Origin: Nonomuraea ceibae
Lineage (GTDB): Bacteria > Actinomycetota > Actinomycetes > Streptosporangiales > Streptosporangiaceae
Reading direction: 5' to 3'
DNA length: 64,000 nt
NCBI RefSeq assembly: GCF_019396325.1
Contig: NZ_JAHKRO010000007.1
Span: 1 to 64,000 of the forward strand
Shown in pieces: positions 54,601-63,580 of this stretch. Numbering within the stretch: position 1 is the stretch's first letter; each line of letters opens with the position of its first letter. The notes under the pieces are model-generated. The model was not told the DNA's origin and searched no databases. It was given only the letters and a program-made list of their open reading frames with translations. Position numbers and translations under genes: made by a program.

Positions 54601-57600
54601 TACATGTTGGCGGAGCCGTCGTCGGGATTGAACCGCTGCAGGAACCAAAGGCGCTCCTGGGCCGCCGACAGCGGCGGCGGTGTGCCCGGCGGGCGCGGGA
54701 GGACCCGTGCGTCGTCCTCCGGCCCGGCCGCGGTGCCGTTCCCCTTGTCCAGCTCCGCGGCGAGCGCCGCGACCGTGGGATGGTCGAACAGGGCCCGTAC
54801 CGCCACCTCGGTCCCGAGCGCGCACGTGAGGCGGGCGCCGGCTCGGGAGGCGAGCAGCGAGTGGCCGCCGAGGTCGAAGAAGCCGTCGTCGGCGCCCACG
54901 GCGTCGAGACCGAGCACCTCGGCGAAGACCTCCGCCACCAGGCGCTCGGCCGGCGTCGCGGGCGGACGGGCGCCGCGTACGACGTCCGGGTCGGGCAGCG
55001 CCGCCCGGTCCACCTTGCCGTTGGGGGTGAGCGGCAGCGCGGGCACCGGCACGAACGCGGCGGGGACCATGGACGCCGGCAGCATCGCGCGGGCGTGCGC
55101 CGCCAGTGCCTGCGGCACCGCCTCGCCGCACCCGTCCGGCGCGAAGGACAGGCCGGACCTGTCCGGTGTGGAGGGGGCGCCGGAGCTGTCCGGCGGTGAG
55201 GGTGCGCTCGCGGGCACGACGTAGGCGACGAGCCGGTCGCCGCGCACCACGACCGCCGCACGTGCGACCGACGGGTGCTCCATCAGCCGCGCCTCCACCT
55301 CGCCCGGCTCGATGCGGTGGCCGCGCAGCTTCACCTGCTCGTCGGTCCTGCCCAGGCATTCGACCTCGCCTCCGCGCCATCTGGCCAGGTCGCCCGTGCG
55401 GTACATGCGGGTGCCCGGCGGCCCGTAGGGGTCGGGGAGGAAGCGCTCGGCCGTGAGCCCCGGCCGGCCGGGGTATCCGCGAGCGAGTCCGTCACCGGCG
55501 ATGAACAGTTCGCCGGTGGAGCCGTCGGGCACCGGTTCCAGCCGTCGGTCCAGCACGTACAGGCGGGTGTTGGCGATGGCGCGGCCGATTCGGACGCCTC
55601 CGGTGACGCCGGCCGGCACCTCCCAGCAGGACGACCAGATGGTGGTCTCGGTGGGTCCGTACACGTTCCAGAGTCGCGCGACACGGGGCCGCAGTTCGGT
55701 GGCGAGCGGCCCCGGCAGCGCCTCGCCGCCCGTGAGCGCGACGACGCCGGGCCGGTGGAAACCGGCGTCCAGCAGCATGCGCCATCCTGACGGCGTGGCC
55801 TGCAGATGAGTGACACCAGTGGCTGCGGCCAGGGCCGCGAGCCGAGAGCCGTCGCGGGTGCCCTCGTCGTCGGCGATCACGACGGTGCCGCCGGTGATCA
55901 GCGGCAGGTACAGTTCCAAGGCCGAGATGTCGAACGACAGCGACGTGGAGGCCAGCCACACGTCGTCGGGGCCGGCTTCGAGCTGGTCGCGGAACGACAG
56001 CAGCAGGTTCGCCAGGGCTCCGTGGCTGATGGCGACGCCCTTGGGCCTGCCGGTGGAGCCGGAGGTGTAGATCACGTACGCGAGGTCGGAGGCGGCAGCC
56101 GGTTCACCGGGCTCCTCTTCCGGCTCCTCCCCGCACAGCTCGTCGAGGTGCAGCGCCGGGAGGTCGCCCGGCAGGCGCGTGCTCAGGCCACGCTGCGTGA
56201 GCAGCAACTGCGCACCCGAGTCGGCCAGCACGTACGCCAGCCGCTCGGCGGGGTGTCCGGGGTCGAGCGGGAGGTAGGCGGCCCCGGCCCGGACCACCGC
56301 GAGGAGCCCGGCGAGCAGGTCGATCGAGCGTCGCGCGCAGATCGCGACGAGTGTGCCCCGCCCGGCGCCAGCGGCGCGCAGCCGCCGGGCCAGCGCGCGG
56401 CTGCGGGCGTCGAGTTCGGCGTAGGTGATCCGCTCGTCCCCGCAGATCGCCGCGACCGCGCCGGGCTTCCCGCCGAGCAGGTCGGCGAGCGTGACGTCAG
56501 GGTGGGACGTCTTGGGTCCGTCCGCCCTGGCGAGGATCGCCGCCCGCTCTCCGGGGGCGAGCAGGTCGAGCCGCGACAGCGGGGTGTCGGGATGGGCGAC
56601 GACCTGGCCGAGCAGCGCCTCGAACCGGGCCGCCACGCGTGCGACGGTGTCGTGGTCGAACAGCCCGGCGTCGTAGACGAACCTCGCGGCCAGCCCGTCC
56701 TCCGACGGGTGGACCTCCAGGGAGAGGTCGGCCTGGGCGTGGGCCGTGTCCACGGTGAACGGTTCGGCTGTGAGACTCGGCAGGGCCGGTCGGACGGTGT
56801 TCTCGTGGTGCAGGCCGAACTGGGCGCGCAGCAGCGGGTTCCGGCCTCCATCGCGGCCGGGGGCGACTTCCTCGGCCACGCGGGAGAACGGCACGTCCCG
56901 CCGGGACAGCGCTCCCAGCACGGCGCTCCTGGTACGGGTGAGAAGCTCGGCGAAGGACAGGTCACCGGTCAGGTCGCCCCGGAGGACGACGGTGTTGATG
57001 AGCGGGCCGACGACCTCCTCCAGCTCCGGCCGGTCCCGCGTGGAGACGGCCGAGCCGACGCAGACGTCGTCCTGGCCGGTCTGCCGGGCCAGCAGGAGGT
57101 GGTAGGCGGCGAGCAACGCCATGAAGGCGGTGCATCTCCGGCTTGTGGCCAGTTCGGTGATACCGCGACCGAGCTCGGCGGGCAGCCGCAGCACGACGGT
57201 GCCCGCGCTCGATGAGCTGGACCCGCCGTCGCGGCGAGGGCGGTCGGTCGGCAGGTTCAGGACCGGGGCCCCGTTCAGCTGTTCGCGCCAGTAGGCGAGC
57301 GCGGCCACGTCCACGGCGCGTGCGCGCTCGTCGGCGGCGTGCCAGGCGTGGTCGCGCGGGGGCGGAAGGTCGGCGGGCACGCCGGTGACGAACTCGGTGT
57401 AGATCGACGCCAGCTCCGAGGTGAGCAGTCCGATCGACCAGCCGTCGGCCGCGATGTGGTGCACGGCCAGGTGCAGCACGTGGTCGCGCTCCCCGAGCCG
57501 GATGAGCGCGGCCCGCAGGATCGGCCCCTCGGCCACGTCGAACGGCGTCCGGGTGCGCTCGGCCACGGCGTCGGCCGCCCGGCGCTCCCGCTCGCCCTCG

Positions 57601-57857
57601 GGGTGGGAGGTGAGGTCGAGGCGGTCCAGCGGGGGGATCGGTCCCGGCACCGCGACCGGTTCACCGTCGCGGGCCGGGTAGCGCGTACGCAGCGTCTCGT
57701 GTCGCGACACCAGCGCGGCCAGGGCCCGTTCCAGCGCGTCCGCGTCGAGTTGGCCGCGAAGCCTTTCGGAGATGAACAGGTTCGAGGAGGAGTCGGCGGG
57801 GTCGTACCGCTGCAGGAACCACAACCGTTCCTGAACGTAGGAGACGTCAGCCCGCAT
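51618..57857 (-). CDS. Two-module NRPS, C-A-T-C-A-T
   Basis: 2079 residues from the ATG at 57857, which overlaps the previous gene by 11 bases (an ATG at 57884 is possible). Module 1: condensation (HHIAADG near 132), adenylation (YTSGSTG near 597), thiolation (GGHSLLAS near 999). Module 2: condensation (HHILGDG near 1188), adenylation (near 1634), thiolation (GGHSLLAV near 2014). There is no epimerase or thioesterase. Module 1 reads D-I-L-Q-L-G-V-I-W, a glycine-type code. Module 2 reads D-A-E-D-I-G-T-V-I, which I cannot assign; two acidic pocket residues hint at a basic side chain. The short tail after T2 ([17 protein letters not shown]) resembles a docking end. Confidence 0.92.
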   Translation of the reverse strand: MRADVSYVQERLWFLQRYDPADSSSNLFISERLRGQLDADALERALAALVSRHETLRTRYPARDGEPVAVPGPIPPLDRLDLTSHPEGERERRAADAVAERTRTPFDVAEGPILRAALIRLGERDHVLHLAVHHIAADGWSIGLLTSELASIYTEFVTGVPADLPPPRDHAWHAADERARAVDVAALAYWREQLNGAPVLNLPTDRPRRDGGSSSSSAGTVVLRLPAELGRGITELATSRRCTAFMALLAAYHLLLARQTGQDDVCVGSAVSTRDRPELEEVVGPLINTVVLRGDLTGDLSFAELLTRTRSAVLGALSRRDVPFSRVAEEVAPGRDGGRNPLLRAQFGLHHENTVRPALPSLTAEPFTVDTAHAQADLSLEVHPSEDGLAARFVYDAGLFDHDTVARVAARFEALLGQVVAHPDTPLSRLDLLAPGERAAILARADGPKTSHPDVTLADLLGGKPGAVAAICGDERITYAELDARSRALARRLRAAGAGRGTLVAICARRSIDLLAGLLAVVRAGAAYLPLDPGHPAERLAYVLADSGAQLLLTQRGLSTRLPGDLPALHLDELCGEEPEEEPGEPAAASDLAYVIYTSGSTGRPKGVAISHGALANLLLSFRDQLEAGPDDVWLASTSLSFDISALELYLPLITGGTVVIADDEGTRDGSRLAALAAATGVTHLQATPSGWRMLLDAGFHRPGVVALTGGEALPGPLATELRPRVARLWNVYGPTETTIWSSCWEVPAGVTGGVRIGRAIANTRLYVLDRRLEPVPDGSTGELFIAGDGLARGYPGRPGLTAERFLPDPYGPPGTRMYRTGDLARWRGGEVECLGRTDEQVKLRGHRIEPGEVEARLMEHPSVARAAVVVRGDRLVAYVVPASAPSPPDSSGAPSTPDRSGLSFAPDGCGEAVPQALAAHARAMLPASMVPAAFVPVPALPLTPNGKVDRAALPDPDVVRGARPPATPAERLVAEVFAEVLGLDAVGADDGFFDLGGHSLLASRAGARLTCALGTEVAVRALFDHPTVAALAAELDKGNGTAAGPEDDARVLPRPPGTPPPLSAAQERLWFLQRFNPDDGSANMYLVRRLRGPLDRAALARAVAGARARHESLRTSFPEADGVPIAVVHPSARPEWEDLGARDEDEARRLVAARVNAPFDLAAAPPHRLTLIRLADDDHVLCWVIHHILGDGWSLNVLMDDLVGLYAGRRLTEPVLQHGDVAAWQRGRDLSAPLAYWRRRLADTPVLDLPTDRPRTSAGVRRGGRVRARLPEETVVGLERLAREHDATLFMVLLTAYQVLLARHCGQDDVVVGTVTAGRDRVELEPVFGNLTHTVALRADLRGDPPFCDLLAAARRTVTDDLTSREVPYELLVDEFGIGRDLGRTPLFQTMMILHSQDTGPHAPGTRFGGLEAELFEDGHAQAKLDLALDVWREPGGLSLVLTYDADLFDATTVERLAERFHPLCQGIVADPGHRMSSLPLLTPADDAELRALAAGPAPVLAAGPVPALIARSAARTPDAVALRCGGDLLSYRQLVTRADALAATLHRSGVGRGHVVGVALPRGMDAVVALLGVLRAGAAYLPLDPADPAPRRERLLADSGAAAVLTPDDLRNLSGQALAQPEPHPRDAAYVIYTSGSTGVPKGVVVEHAALAARIRWMAAVYELGPGDVVVQFASFGFDAHVEEVYPTLVSGATLLLLPDGGAALPDLLASPEGRDVTVLDLPTAYWHHLVDVVDEVDWPPSLRLVILGGEQADAAAVSRWKRRFPGVRLVNTYGPTEATVIATSADLVDDGLRPAIGRPVGETTVWLLGESGEPVPPGAPGELCVGGAGVARGYAGRPATTAAAFTPDPFTPGGGRLYRTGDRARWRRDGTLEFLGRLDSQVKVRGYRIEPGEVEACLLAHPDVGQAAVAARGDLLVAYVVGRATAEELRRHAEERLPAHLVPGAWTLLDRLPLTGNGKVDRAALPDPEPARERSFVAPRTDAEALVAEVWADLLGVAAVGAYDDFFHLGGHSLLAVRIAARLRAVIGVEVPIRTLFTRRTVAEFAGAVEALLLDSLAGLSDEEALRLLDQKDEEQ

Positions 57858-59436
57858 GGCGCACCGCGAGCGGAGGAAGGACATGACCGGGGCGGTCGGC
57901 GGCGGCGCGGGCGCACCGGAGGAAGGCGTCGGCCAGTTCGGCCGCGGTCTCAGGGTCATAGCCGTGGTGGTTGTAGACGACAGCGCAGTGCATGGAGCCG
58001 TCCCGCTGCTCCTCGACGATGAGCTCGGGGGCGCTCAGGTCCAGCTCGCCGGGGTTGGCCGACCATTCCAGCGCCTCCTGCTCGCGCGGGAACGGGAACG
58101 GCTCGGACGCCAGGCCGGGGAAGTGCGGCGCGCCGAAGCTCTCGTAGTGGATGCGCGACGGGAACGGCACGCGCAGCCGGGCGTCCTGGTACGCGTGGAG
58201 CTGGTGGGCCACGGCGCCCACGGCGACGTCCCGCACCCGGTCGAGCAGCTCGGCGTAGCCGGGGCGGCCGGAGACGTCGAAGCGCAGGATCAGCGACTGC
58301 ACCAGGCAGCCGACGAGGGTCTCGTGCTCGGGCAACGTCCTACCTGGCACGGGCGACATCACGACGATGTCGGTGCGGCCGGTCCACTCGGCCAGCAGCC
58401 AGGTCCAGCAGGCGGCGACCGCCATGAACGTGGTGGCGCCGCGCTCGCGCGCGATCTCGGCCAGCCGGTCGCGCAGCGCGTGCTCGACCTCGAAGGCGTG
58501 CCGCCGCCGGGAGAACCGGCTCGTCTCCCTGCGCCCCGGGAACGGGCTCAGGTCCGTGGGAGCGCCCTCCAGCACGCGATCCCAGTACGGCTGGTTGACC
58601 GGCCACTGCTCGCGGGCGAAGCGGCAGTAGTCGGTGTAGGTGATCGGCAGGGGCCGCAGCGGGTCGGGGTGTCCCGTGGACAGCGCGGAGTAGAGGAGGG
58701 CGAGCTCCCTCAGCAGCACGCCGAAGGAGAACCCGTCGAACGCGAAGTGGTGCACGGCCAGGACGAGGACGTGGTCGTCCGCGTCGTCGTCCTGGCCGAT
58801 GTGGACGACGAGGGCTCGCACCAGCGGGCCGGCGATGGCGTCGTCGAGGCGCATGCGCTCGTGCCACACGATGCGGCCGGCCTCGGCCTCGTCCGCCGCC
58901 CGTTCCTCGGCGACCTGCGGCGGACGGTCGGCGACGATCTCCACCGTCCCGTCGGGCCGGACCACGGTGCGCAGCGCCTCGTGGCGGGCCACGAGCGCGT
59001 TCAGCGCACGGGTGAGCAGCGGCACGTCCAGCTCGTCCCTGATCCTGATCGCGGTGCAGCAGGAGCCGATGTCGCGCACGTCCTGGGAGCCGTGAAGCCG
59101 GGGCTCAAACATCCAGTACAGGAAGTCCTCCTGCTGGGTGCTGAGCGGGACGGCCGACGGCGGGGCCTGCGGCAGCGGGGTGAGGGGTGCGTCACCGGCC
59201 CGCGCGCCGTCGATCCAGCGGGCCTGCCCGGCGAGTTCGGGCCGGTCGAAGGCGAGCGCGGCGGTGGCGGGCACGCCGAACCGCTCGCCGACCAGCGCGG
59301 CGAGCCTGGTGGCGCGGAAGGAGTCGCCGCCCAGGGCGAAGAAGTTGTCCTCAGGCGAGACGCGCGAAAGGCGCAACACCTCGCGCCAGATCCCCCCGAG
59401 CACGTCGAGCGTCGGCGACGCGACCGGTGCGGTCAT
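57847..59436 (-). CDS. NRPS thiolation-condensation (T-C) didomain protein
   Basis: 529 residues from the ATG at 59436. Residues 1-75 are a carrier domain whose phosphopantetheine Ser39 lies in FALGGDSF (GGDS instead of the GGHS of the other modules). A condensation domain follows from about 95 with HHFAFDG near 230. There is no adenylation domain, so the carrier must be loaded by another protein's A domain or by transfer. It would feed a donor into the next step, but the next protein also starts with its own condensation domain. This leaves a spare C domain; see findings. Confidence 0.85.
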   Translation of the reverse strand: MTAPVASPTLDVLGGIWREVLRLSRVSPEDNFFALGGDSFRATRLAALVGERFGVPATAALAFDRPELAGQARWIDGARAGDAPLTPLPQAPPSAVPLSTQQEDFLYWMFEPRLHGSQDVRDIGSCCTAIRIRDELDVPLLTRALNALVARHEALRTVVRPDGTVEIVADRPPQVAEERAADEAEAGRIVWHERMRLDDAIAGPLVRALVVHIGQDDDADDHVLVLAVHHFAFDGFSFGVLLRELALLYSALSTGHPDPLRPLPITYTDYCRFAREQWPVNQPYWDRVLEGAPTDLSPFPGRRETSRFSRRRHAFEVEHALRDRLAEIARERGATTFMAVAACWTWLLAEWTGRTDIVVMSPVPGRTLPEHETLVGCLVQSLILRFDVSGRPGYAELLDRVRDVAVGAVAHQLHAYQDARLRVPFPSRIHYESFGAPHFPGLASEPFPFPREQEALEWSANPGELDLSAPELIVEEQRDGSMHCAVVYNHHGYDPETAAELADAFLRCARAAADRPGHVLPPLAVRHAG

Positions 59437-59474
59437 CGCTTCCCCCAGTCGAGCGCCGTCGCCAGTGCGGTCAT
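59433..59474 (-). CDS. 13-codon bridging frame between two cluster genes
   Basis: ATG at 59474 overlaps the TGA of the glycosyltransferase-like gene, and the frame reads MTALATALDWGKR, then a TGA that overlaps the ATG of the T-C gene at 59436. It arose by a 38-base tandem duplication of the junction. Its product resembles the last residues of the upstream protein joined to the first of the downstream one, so it probably serves only to carry ribosomes across. Confidence 0.4.
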   Translation of the reverse strand: MTALATALDWGKR

Positions 59475-59495
59475 CGCTTCCTCCAGTCGAGCAGG
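59434..59495. repeat. 38-base-period tandem duplication at the gene junction
   Basis: On the minus strand the block GCTCGACTGG-A/G-GGAAGCGATGACCGCAC occurs twice, with the two ATGs 38 bases apart (59474 and 59436). One of the two copies has a G for A change. The duplication spans the end of one gene and the start of the next. Confidence 0.85.
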
Positions 59496-60445
59496 CTGGG
59501 GCCGTCGGCCTCCAGGTCGCGCCGGGTCCGGCGGATCAGCTCCGCGCACTCCCCCAGCCCAGGCGCGGACATCAGCAGGTCATAGGTGTCGGGGAACGTC
59601 CACAGCAGGTCTTCCAGCAGGTAGCGCCAGTAGGCGGGCCGCAGTTCGGGGTGGTCGCGCAGGATCCGCTTGTGGTGCCAGGTGTGGTGGAAGAGCCCGG
59701 CGTGCGGGGGGCCGTCCCACCGTTCCGCCTCGACGATCCAGAACCTGCCGGTCACCGGGCGCAGGTCGATGCCGAGCGCCCGCGCCACCGCCGGGGCGAG
59801 GCGCTGTTCGGCGAACGTCTGCCGGACGAGTGGGTCGACCGCCGACGGCGCGGCGTTGCCCGTCATGAATTCCATCGACGCGGTCGCGTACGCGGCCCGG
59901 TGCTCGTCGTCCAGGTACACCGAGATCGCCATGTTCGCGGCGGGGGTGTCGAAGACCCAGCGCGACAGGTCGGCGCCGCTCTGGTTGGGCACCTCGGCGA
60001 CCGGCGGGTAGACGGCATTGCCGGTCGACTCCCAGTGGGCGAAGACGAAGCCGCTTCGGTCCAGCCCTTCGATGGGGCTGCGCAGGTAGAGATCGGTGTC
60101 GATGACGGCGAACGGGGCTCGGCGGAGCGTCGCCAGAAGACTCTTGCCGGCGGCAAAGTAGAACAGCGGGTCGACGTCGATCTCGTCCAGGGCGTCGAGG
60201 GCGGTGTCGATGCGGTCGTAGAGCACGTCCAGCCCCTGTTCGGCGGCGTACTTGGCGCCCAGTGTGTCGGTCACCAGCTCGACGCCGCCGTGGAAGGCCC
60301 GCCACGCCCGGATCCCGTGCACGCAGGTGAGGATCTCCTCGACGGGCATCGCGTAGGGGCCGTTCTCCAGCGCCCTGTCGCGGTGTCTGCGCAGCCCCGC
60401 CCGGTGGGGACCCGTCCAGGCGACGTGCGCCGCGGTCAACGCCAC
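59471..60445 (-). CDS. Glycosyltransferase-like protein in the NRPS cluster
   Basis: 324 residues from the GTG at 60445, three bases after the end of the upstream NRPS gene. The FAVIDTDLYLRSP segment (about 110-122) has the DxD-type acidic motif of GT-A-fold glycosyltransferases, preceded by a YFAAGKSLLATL helix, and the C-terminal half has many histidines and tryptophans (HHTWHHKRIL). Family assignment is not firm: it may belong to DUF6734, which I recall only vaguely. In context it could transfer a sugar to the peptide, but other roles cannot be excluded. Confidence 0.55.
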   Translation of the reverse strand: MALTAAHVAWTGPHRAGLRRHRDRALENGPYAMPVEEILTCVHGIRAWRAFHGGVELVTDTLGAKYAAEQGLDVLYDRIDTALDALDEIDVDPLFYFAAGKSLLATLRRAPFAVIDTDLYLRSPIEGLDRSGFVFAHWESTGNAVYPPVAEVPNQSGADLSRWVFDTPAANMAISVYLDDEHRAAYATASMEFMTGNAAPSAVDPLVRQTFAEQRLAPAVARALGIDLRPVTGRFWIVEAERWDGPPHAGLFHHTWHHKRILRDHPELRPAYWRYLLEDLLWTFPDTYDLLMSAPGLGECAELIRRTRRDLEADGPSLLDWRKR

Positions 60446-60448
60446 CGC

Positions 60449-63400
60449 TCAGCCCTCCCCGCGCGACCGCTCGACGGCGGCGGCGATGCCCGCGATCGTG
60501 GGGTCGTCGTAGTAGAGGTGCAGCGGCAGGTCGGCACCGAGCCGGGAGCGTACCCGTGCGGCGATCTGCGTGATCGTCAGCGAGTGGCCGCCCAGGTCGA
60601 ACAGGTCGTCATGCGGGCCGACCCGGTCCACGCCGAGCACGTCGCACCAGATGTCGTGCACCACGGCGGCGGCGCCGGTGAGCGCGGCGACGGGCGCGCC
60701 CGTCTCGGGCGGCGGCGCGTCCCTGGCCGGTGGCTCGGGGAGCGCGCCGCGGTCCACCTTGCCGTTGGGGGTGAGCGGCAGCGCGTCCAGCTCCACGAAC
60801 TCGGCCGGCACCATGTACGGCGGGAGCGTCCTCGCACAGTGCTCCCGCAGCCCGGCGGGCAGGCCGGGCGCGCCGGCGGCAAGCACGGCGTAGGCGACGA
60901 GCCTGTCACCGCGCACCGCCACCGCCCCGTGCGCGATCGACGGGTGCTCGGCCAGCCTGGCCTCGATCTCTCCTGGCTCGATACGGTGGCCGCGCAGCTT
61001 GACCTGATCGTCGAGGCGTCCGAGGAATTCCAGCATGCCGTCCTCGCGCCAACGCGCGAGGTCCCCGGTGCGGTACATGAGGCCCTTGCCGAAGGGGTCG
61101 GCGACGAACCGTTCTGCGGTCAGCTCCGGCCTGCCGCGGTAGCCGTCCGCGACGCCGTCACCGGCGACGCACAGCTCGCCGGGCACGCCGACCGACCGCA
61201 GCCGGAGCCGGTCGTCCAGGACGTACACCCGCGTGTTGGCCAGGGGCGTCCCGATGGGCACGCCCGCTCCCGCCTGAGTCACCTCGGCGCTGGTGGACCA
61301 GATCGTGGTCTCCGTCGGCCCGTACACGTTGATCAGCCGGCCGGTCCTGGCCAGCAGTTCGGCGGCCAGCGGGGCGGTCAGCCGCTCGCCGCCCGCGAGC
61401 GCGGTCACCGCCGGGCGGTCGAACCCGCCGTCGAGCAGCATCCGCCACCCTGAGGGCGTGGCCTGGACGTGGGTGACGCCGTACGTGTCGGCCAGTGCGG
61501 CGAGCGCGCGCCCGTCCCTCGTCAGGGCGTCGGGCGCCAGGACGACGCTCCCTCCGGTGATCAGCGGCAGGTACAGCTCCAGGGCGGAGATGTCGAAGGC
61601 CAGGGACGTGGCGGCGAGCCAGACGTCGCCGCTCCTTGAGCCGAGGCGGTCGCGCATCGCCCACAGCAGGTTGGCCAGCGCCCGATGCGGGATCTCGACC
61701 CCCTTCGGGCGGCCGGTGGAGCCCGAGGTGTACATGACGTAGGCGAGGCTGTCGGGCTCCGGCCACGGCCCCGCGTCTCCCGCGGCGGGCTCCAGGGTGT
61801 CGGAGAGGAGGACCGTCGTGGCACTGCCGCAGGGCAGCCGCTCGCGCAGAGCTTCGGAGACCACGACGACCTTGGCGCCGGAGTCGTCCAGGATGAAGGC
61901 GAGCCGGTCCGCCGGGTGCTCGGGATCGAGCGGCAGATATGCGCCCCCTGCCCTGAGCACGGCGAGCAGGACGGCCAGGGTACGCCGCGACCGCTCGGCG
62001 AGGACGGCCACGAGCGTGCCCGGTCCTACTCCGGCCTCGCGCAGCCGTACGGCCAGCCCCTCCACCTCGGCGGCCAGTTCCGCGTACGTCGTCGCGCCGG
62101 GTCCGTGGCGGACCGCCACCGCCTCGGGGGCGTGCCGCGCCTGCCGGACGACCAGCTCGGGCAGCGTGGCCGACGGATAGGCGACGGACGTGTCGATCCA
62201 GGCGCCGAGTAGCGGCTCGGTCTCGTCGGCGCCGAGCAGCTCCACCTCCGACAGCCGCGTGTCGGGGTCGGCGGTCACGTCGGCGAGCAGGCGCAGCCAG
62301 TGGGCGGCGACCCGCTGCGCGCTCTCGCGGCGCATCGTGGCGGGGTCGTACTGGAGGATGACGCCGCACTTGTCGGGCCCGTCCACGACGTGTACCCGCA
62401 GGGCGCCGCGCACGGTGTGGTTGAACAGCGCCCACGTGACGTCGGCGCGCACCCCTTCGAAGGAGGGCGCAGCCCCCCGCCTGCGGTAGCCGAGCGACAC
62501 GGGGGCGAGCGCCACCCCGGGCCGCACGTCGCGCACCGCGCGTGACAGCGGCACCTCACGGACGCGGAACAGGCCCGGCAGATCGGAGCGCAGCCCGTGG
62601 GCGAACCGCTGGTCCTGCAGGAACCTGCGGAAGCTCCACGAGCCGTCGAGCCGGGCGGTCACCGGTAACTCGTTGACGAAGGCGCCAATGTGTTGGCGGG
62701 TGTCAGCGGTGCGGGTGCCTAGGTCGACGGCGACGGTCGGCTCCGCGTTGCCGTACCGGTGAAGCAGGGCGTGCAGCGTGGCGAGCAGGATCTCGAACCG
62801 GCTCGCGCCGGTGTCCAGGCCCAGGCGGTCGAGCGCCGACGACAGCTCGCCGGTCAGCGTGAACTCCACCGACTCGCCGCTCGCCGCCGTCGCCGCTTCC
62901 CCGGTGAGGCCGGGCAGCACCACTTCCGTCCGCTCCCGGTGGCGCGCCGCCCAGAAGTCGCGGGCCTGCGCCAGTGTGGCCGTGACGCGGGTGTCCTCCC
63001 TCTCCGCCAGCCCGTCGTACGGGACCTCGGGCAGGTCCGCCGCCCGGCCGGTGACCTCGGCGCGGTAGAGCTCGGCCAGGTCGTCGAGGAAGACCGAGGT
63101 GGACTCCCCGTCGAAGACCAGGTGGTGGGCCACGACGAGGAGCAGGGCCCGTTCCGGCCCTTCGACGAGGAGCGTGAGCCGTACCAGTGGGCCGGTGCGC
63201 AGGTCGAACGGGCGCAGGAGCTCGGCGCGGACCAGTTCGTCCGGCTCGCGCCCGGCGACCTCCACGACCGCGAGCCGGGGCGGCCGTGCCGACTCGACGA
63301 GGTACGGTTCCCCTCTGTCCTCGGCGACGACGGCGGCCAGTAAGGGATGCCTGCGGACCAGCGCCGTGCAGGCGGCATCGAGCGCCGCCACGTCGAGCGG

Positions 63401-63532
63401 CCCGGTGAAGAGGACCGAGAACGGCATGGAGTAGACGGTTCCGAGGCCGCCGAGGCGTTCGTTGAACCAGATGCCCTGCTGGGCGAGGGAGGCCCGGATG
63501 CGCGGATGATCGGTCATCGTGGGAATGGCCAT
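60449..63532 (-). CDS. NRPS module C-A-T
   Basis: 1027 residues from the ATG at 63532 (GTG at 63556 and ATG at 63517 are alternatives). Condensation domain about 15-440 with HHLVFDG near 136; adenylation domain with YTSGSTG near 604; thiolation GGHSLTI near 981. My reading of the specificity residues is D-I-L-Q-L-G-V-I-W, matching the glycine-type code and identical to module 1 of the two-module protein. The C-domain N-terminus has the IRASLAQQGIWF form of an internal module, so an upstream donor is expected beyond the window. Confidence 0.93.
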   Translation of the reverse strand: MAIPTMTDHPRIRASLAQQGIWFNERLGGLGTVYSMPFSVLFTGPLDVAALDAACTALVRRHPLLAAVVAEDRGEPYLVESARPPRLAVVEVAGREPDELVRAELLRPFDLRTGPLVRLTLLVEGPERALLLVVAHHLVFDGESTSVFLDDLAELYRAEVTGRAADLPEVPYDGLAEREDTRVTATLAQARDFWAARHRERTEVVLPGLTGEAATAASGESVEFTLTGELSSALDRLGLDTGASRFEILLATLHALLHRYGNAEPTVAVDLGTRTADTRQHIGAFVNELPVTARLDGSWSFRRFLQDQRFAHGLRSDLPGLFRVREVPLSRAVRDVRPGVALAPVSLGYRRRGAAPSFEGVRADVTWALFNHTVRGALRVHVVDGPDKCGVILQYDPATMRRESAQRVAAHWLRLLADVTADPDTRLSEVELLGADETEPLLGAWIDTSVAYPSATLPELVVRQARHAPEAVAVRHGPGATTYAELAAEVEGLAVRLREAGVGPGTLVAVLAERSRRTLAVLLAVLRAGGAYLPLDPEHPADRLAFILDDSGAKVVVVSEALRERLPCGSATTVLLSDTLEPAAGDAGPWPEPDSLAYVMYTSGSTGRPKGVEIPHRALANLLWAMRDRLGSRSGDVWLAATSLAFDISALELYLPLITGGSVVLAPDALTRDGRALAALADTYGVTHVQATPSGWRMLLDGGFDRPAVTALAGGERLTAPLAAELLARTGRLINVYGPTETTIWSTSAEVTQAGAGVPIGTPLANTRVYVLDDRLRLRSVGVPGELCVAGDGVADGYRGRPELTAERFVADPFGKGLMYRTGDLARWREDGMLEFLGRLDDQVKLRGHRIEPGEIEARLAEHPSIAHGAVAVRGDRLVAYAVLAAGAPGLPAGLREHCARTLPPYMVPAEFVELDALPLTPNGKVDRGALPEPPARDAPPPETGAPVAALTGAAAVVHDIWCDVLGVDRVGPHDDLFDLGGHSLTITQIAARVRSRLGADLPLHLYYDDPTIAGIAAAVERSRGEG

Positions 63533-63580
63533 CGCTGAGGTTTCACTTCCGATCACGAGGTGCGGTGTTTCAGGGGGTGC

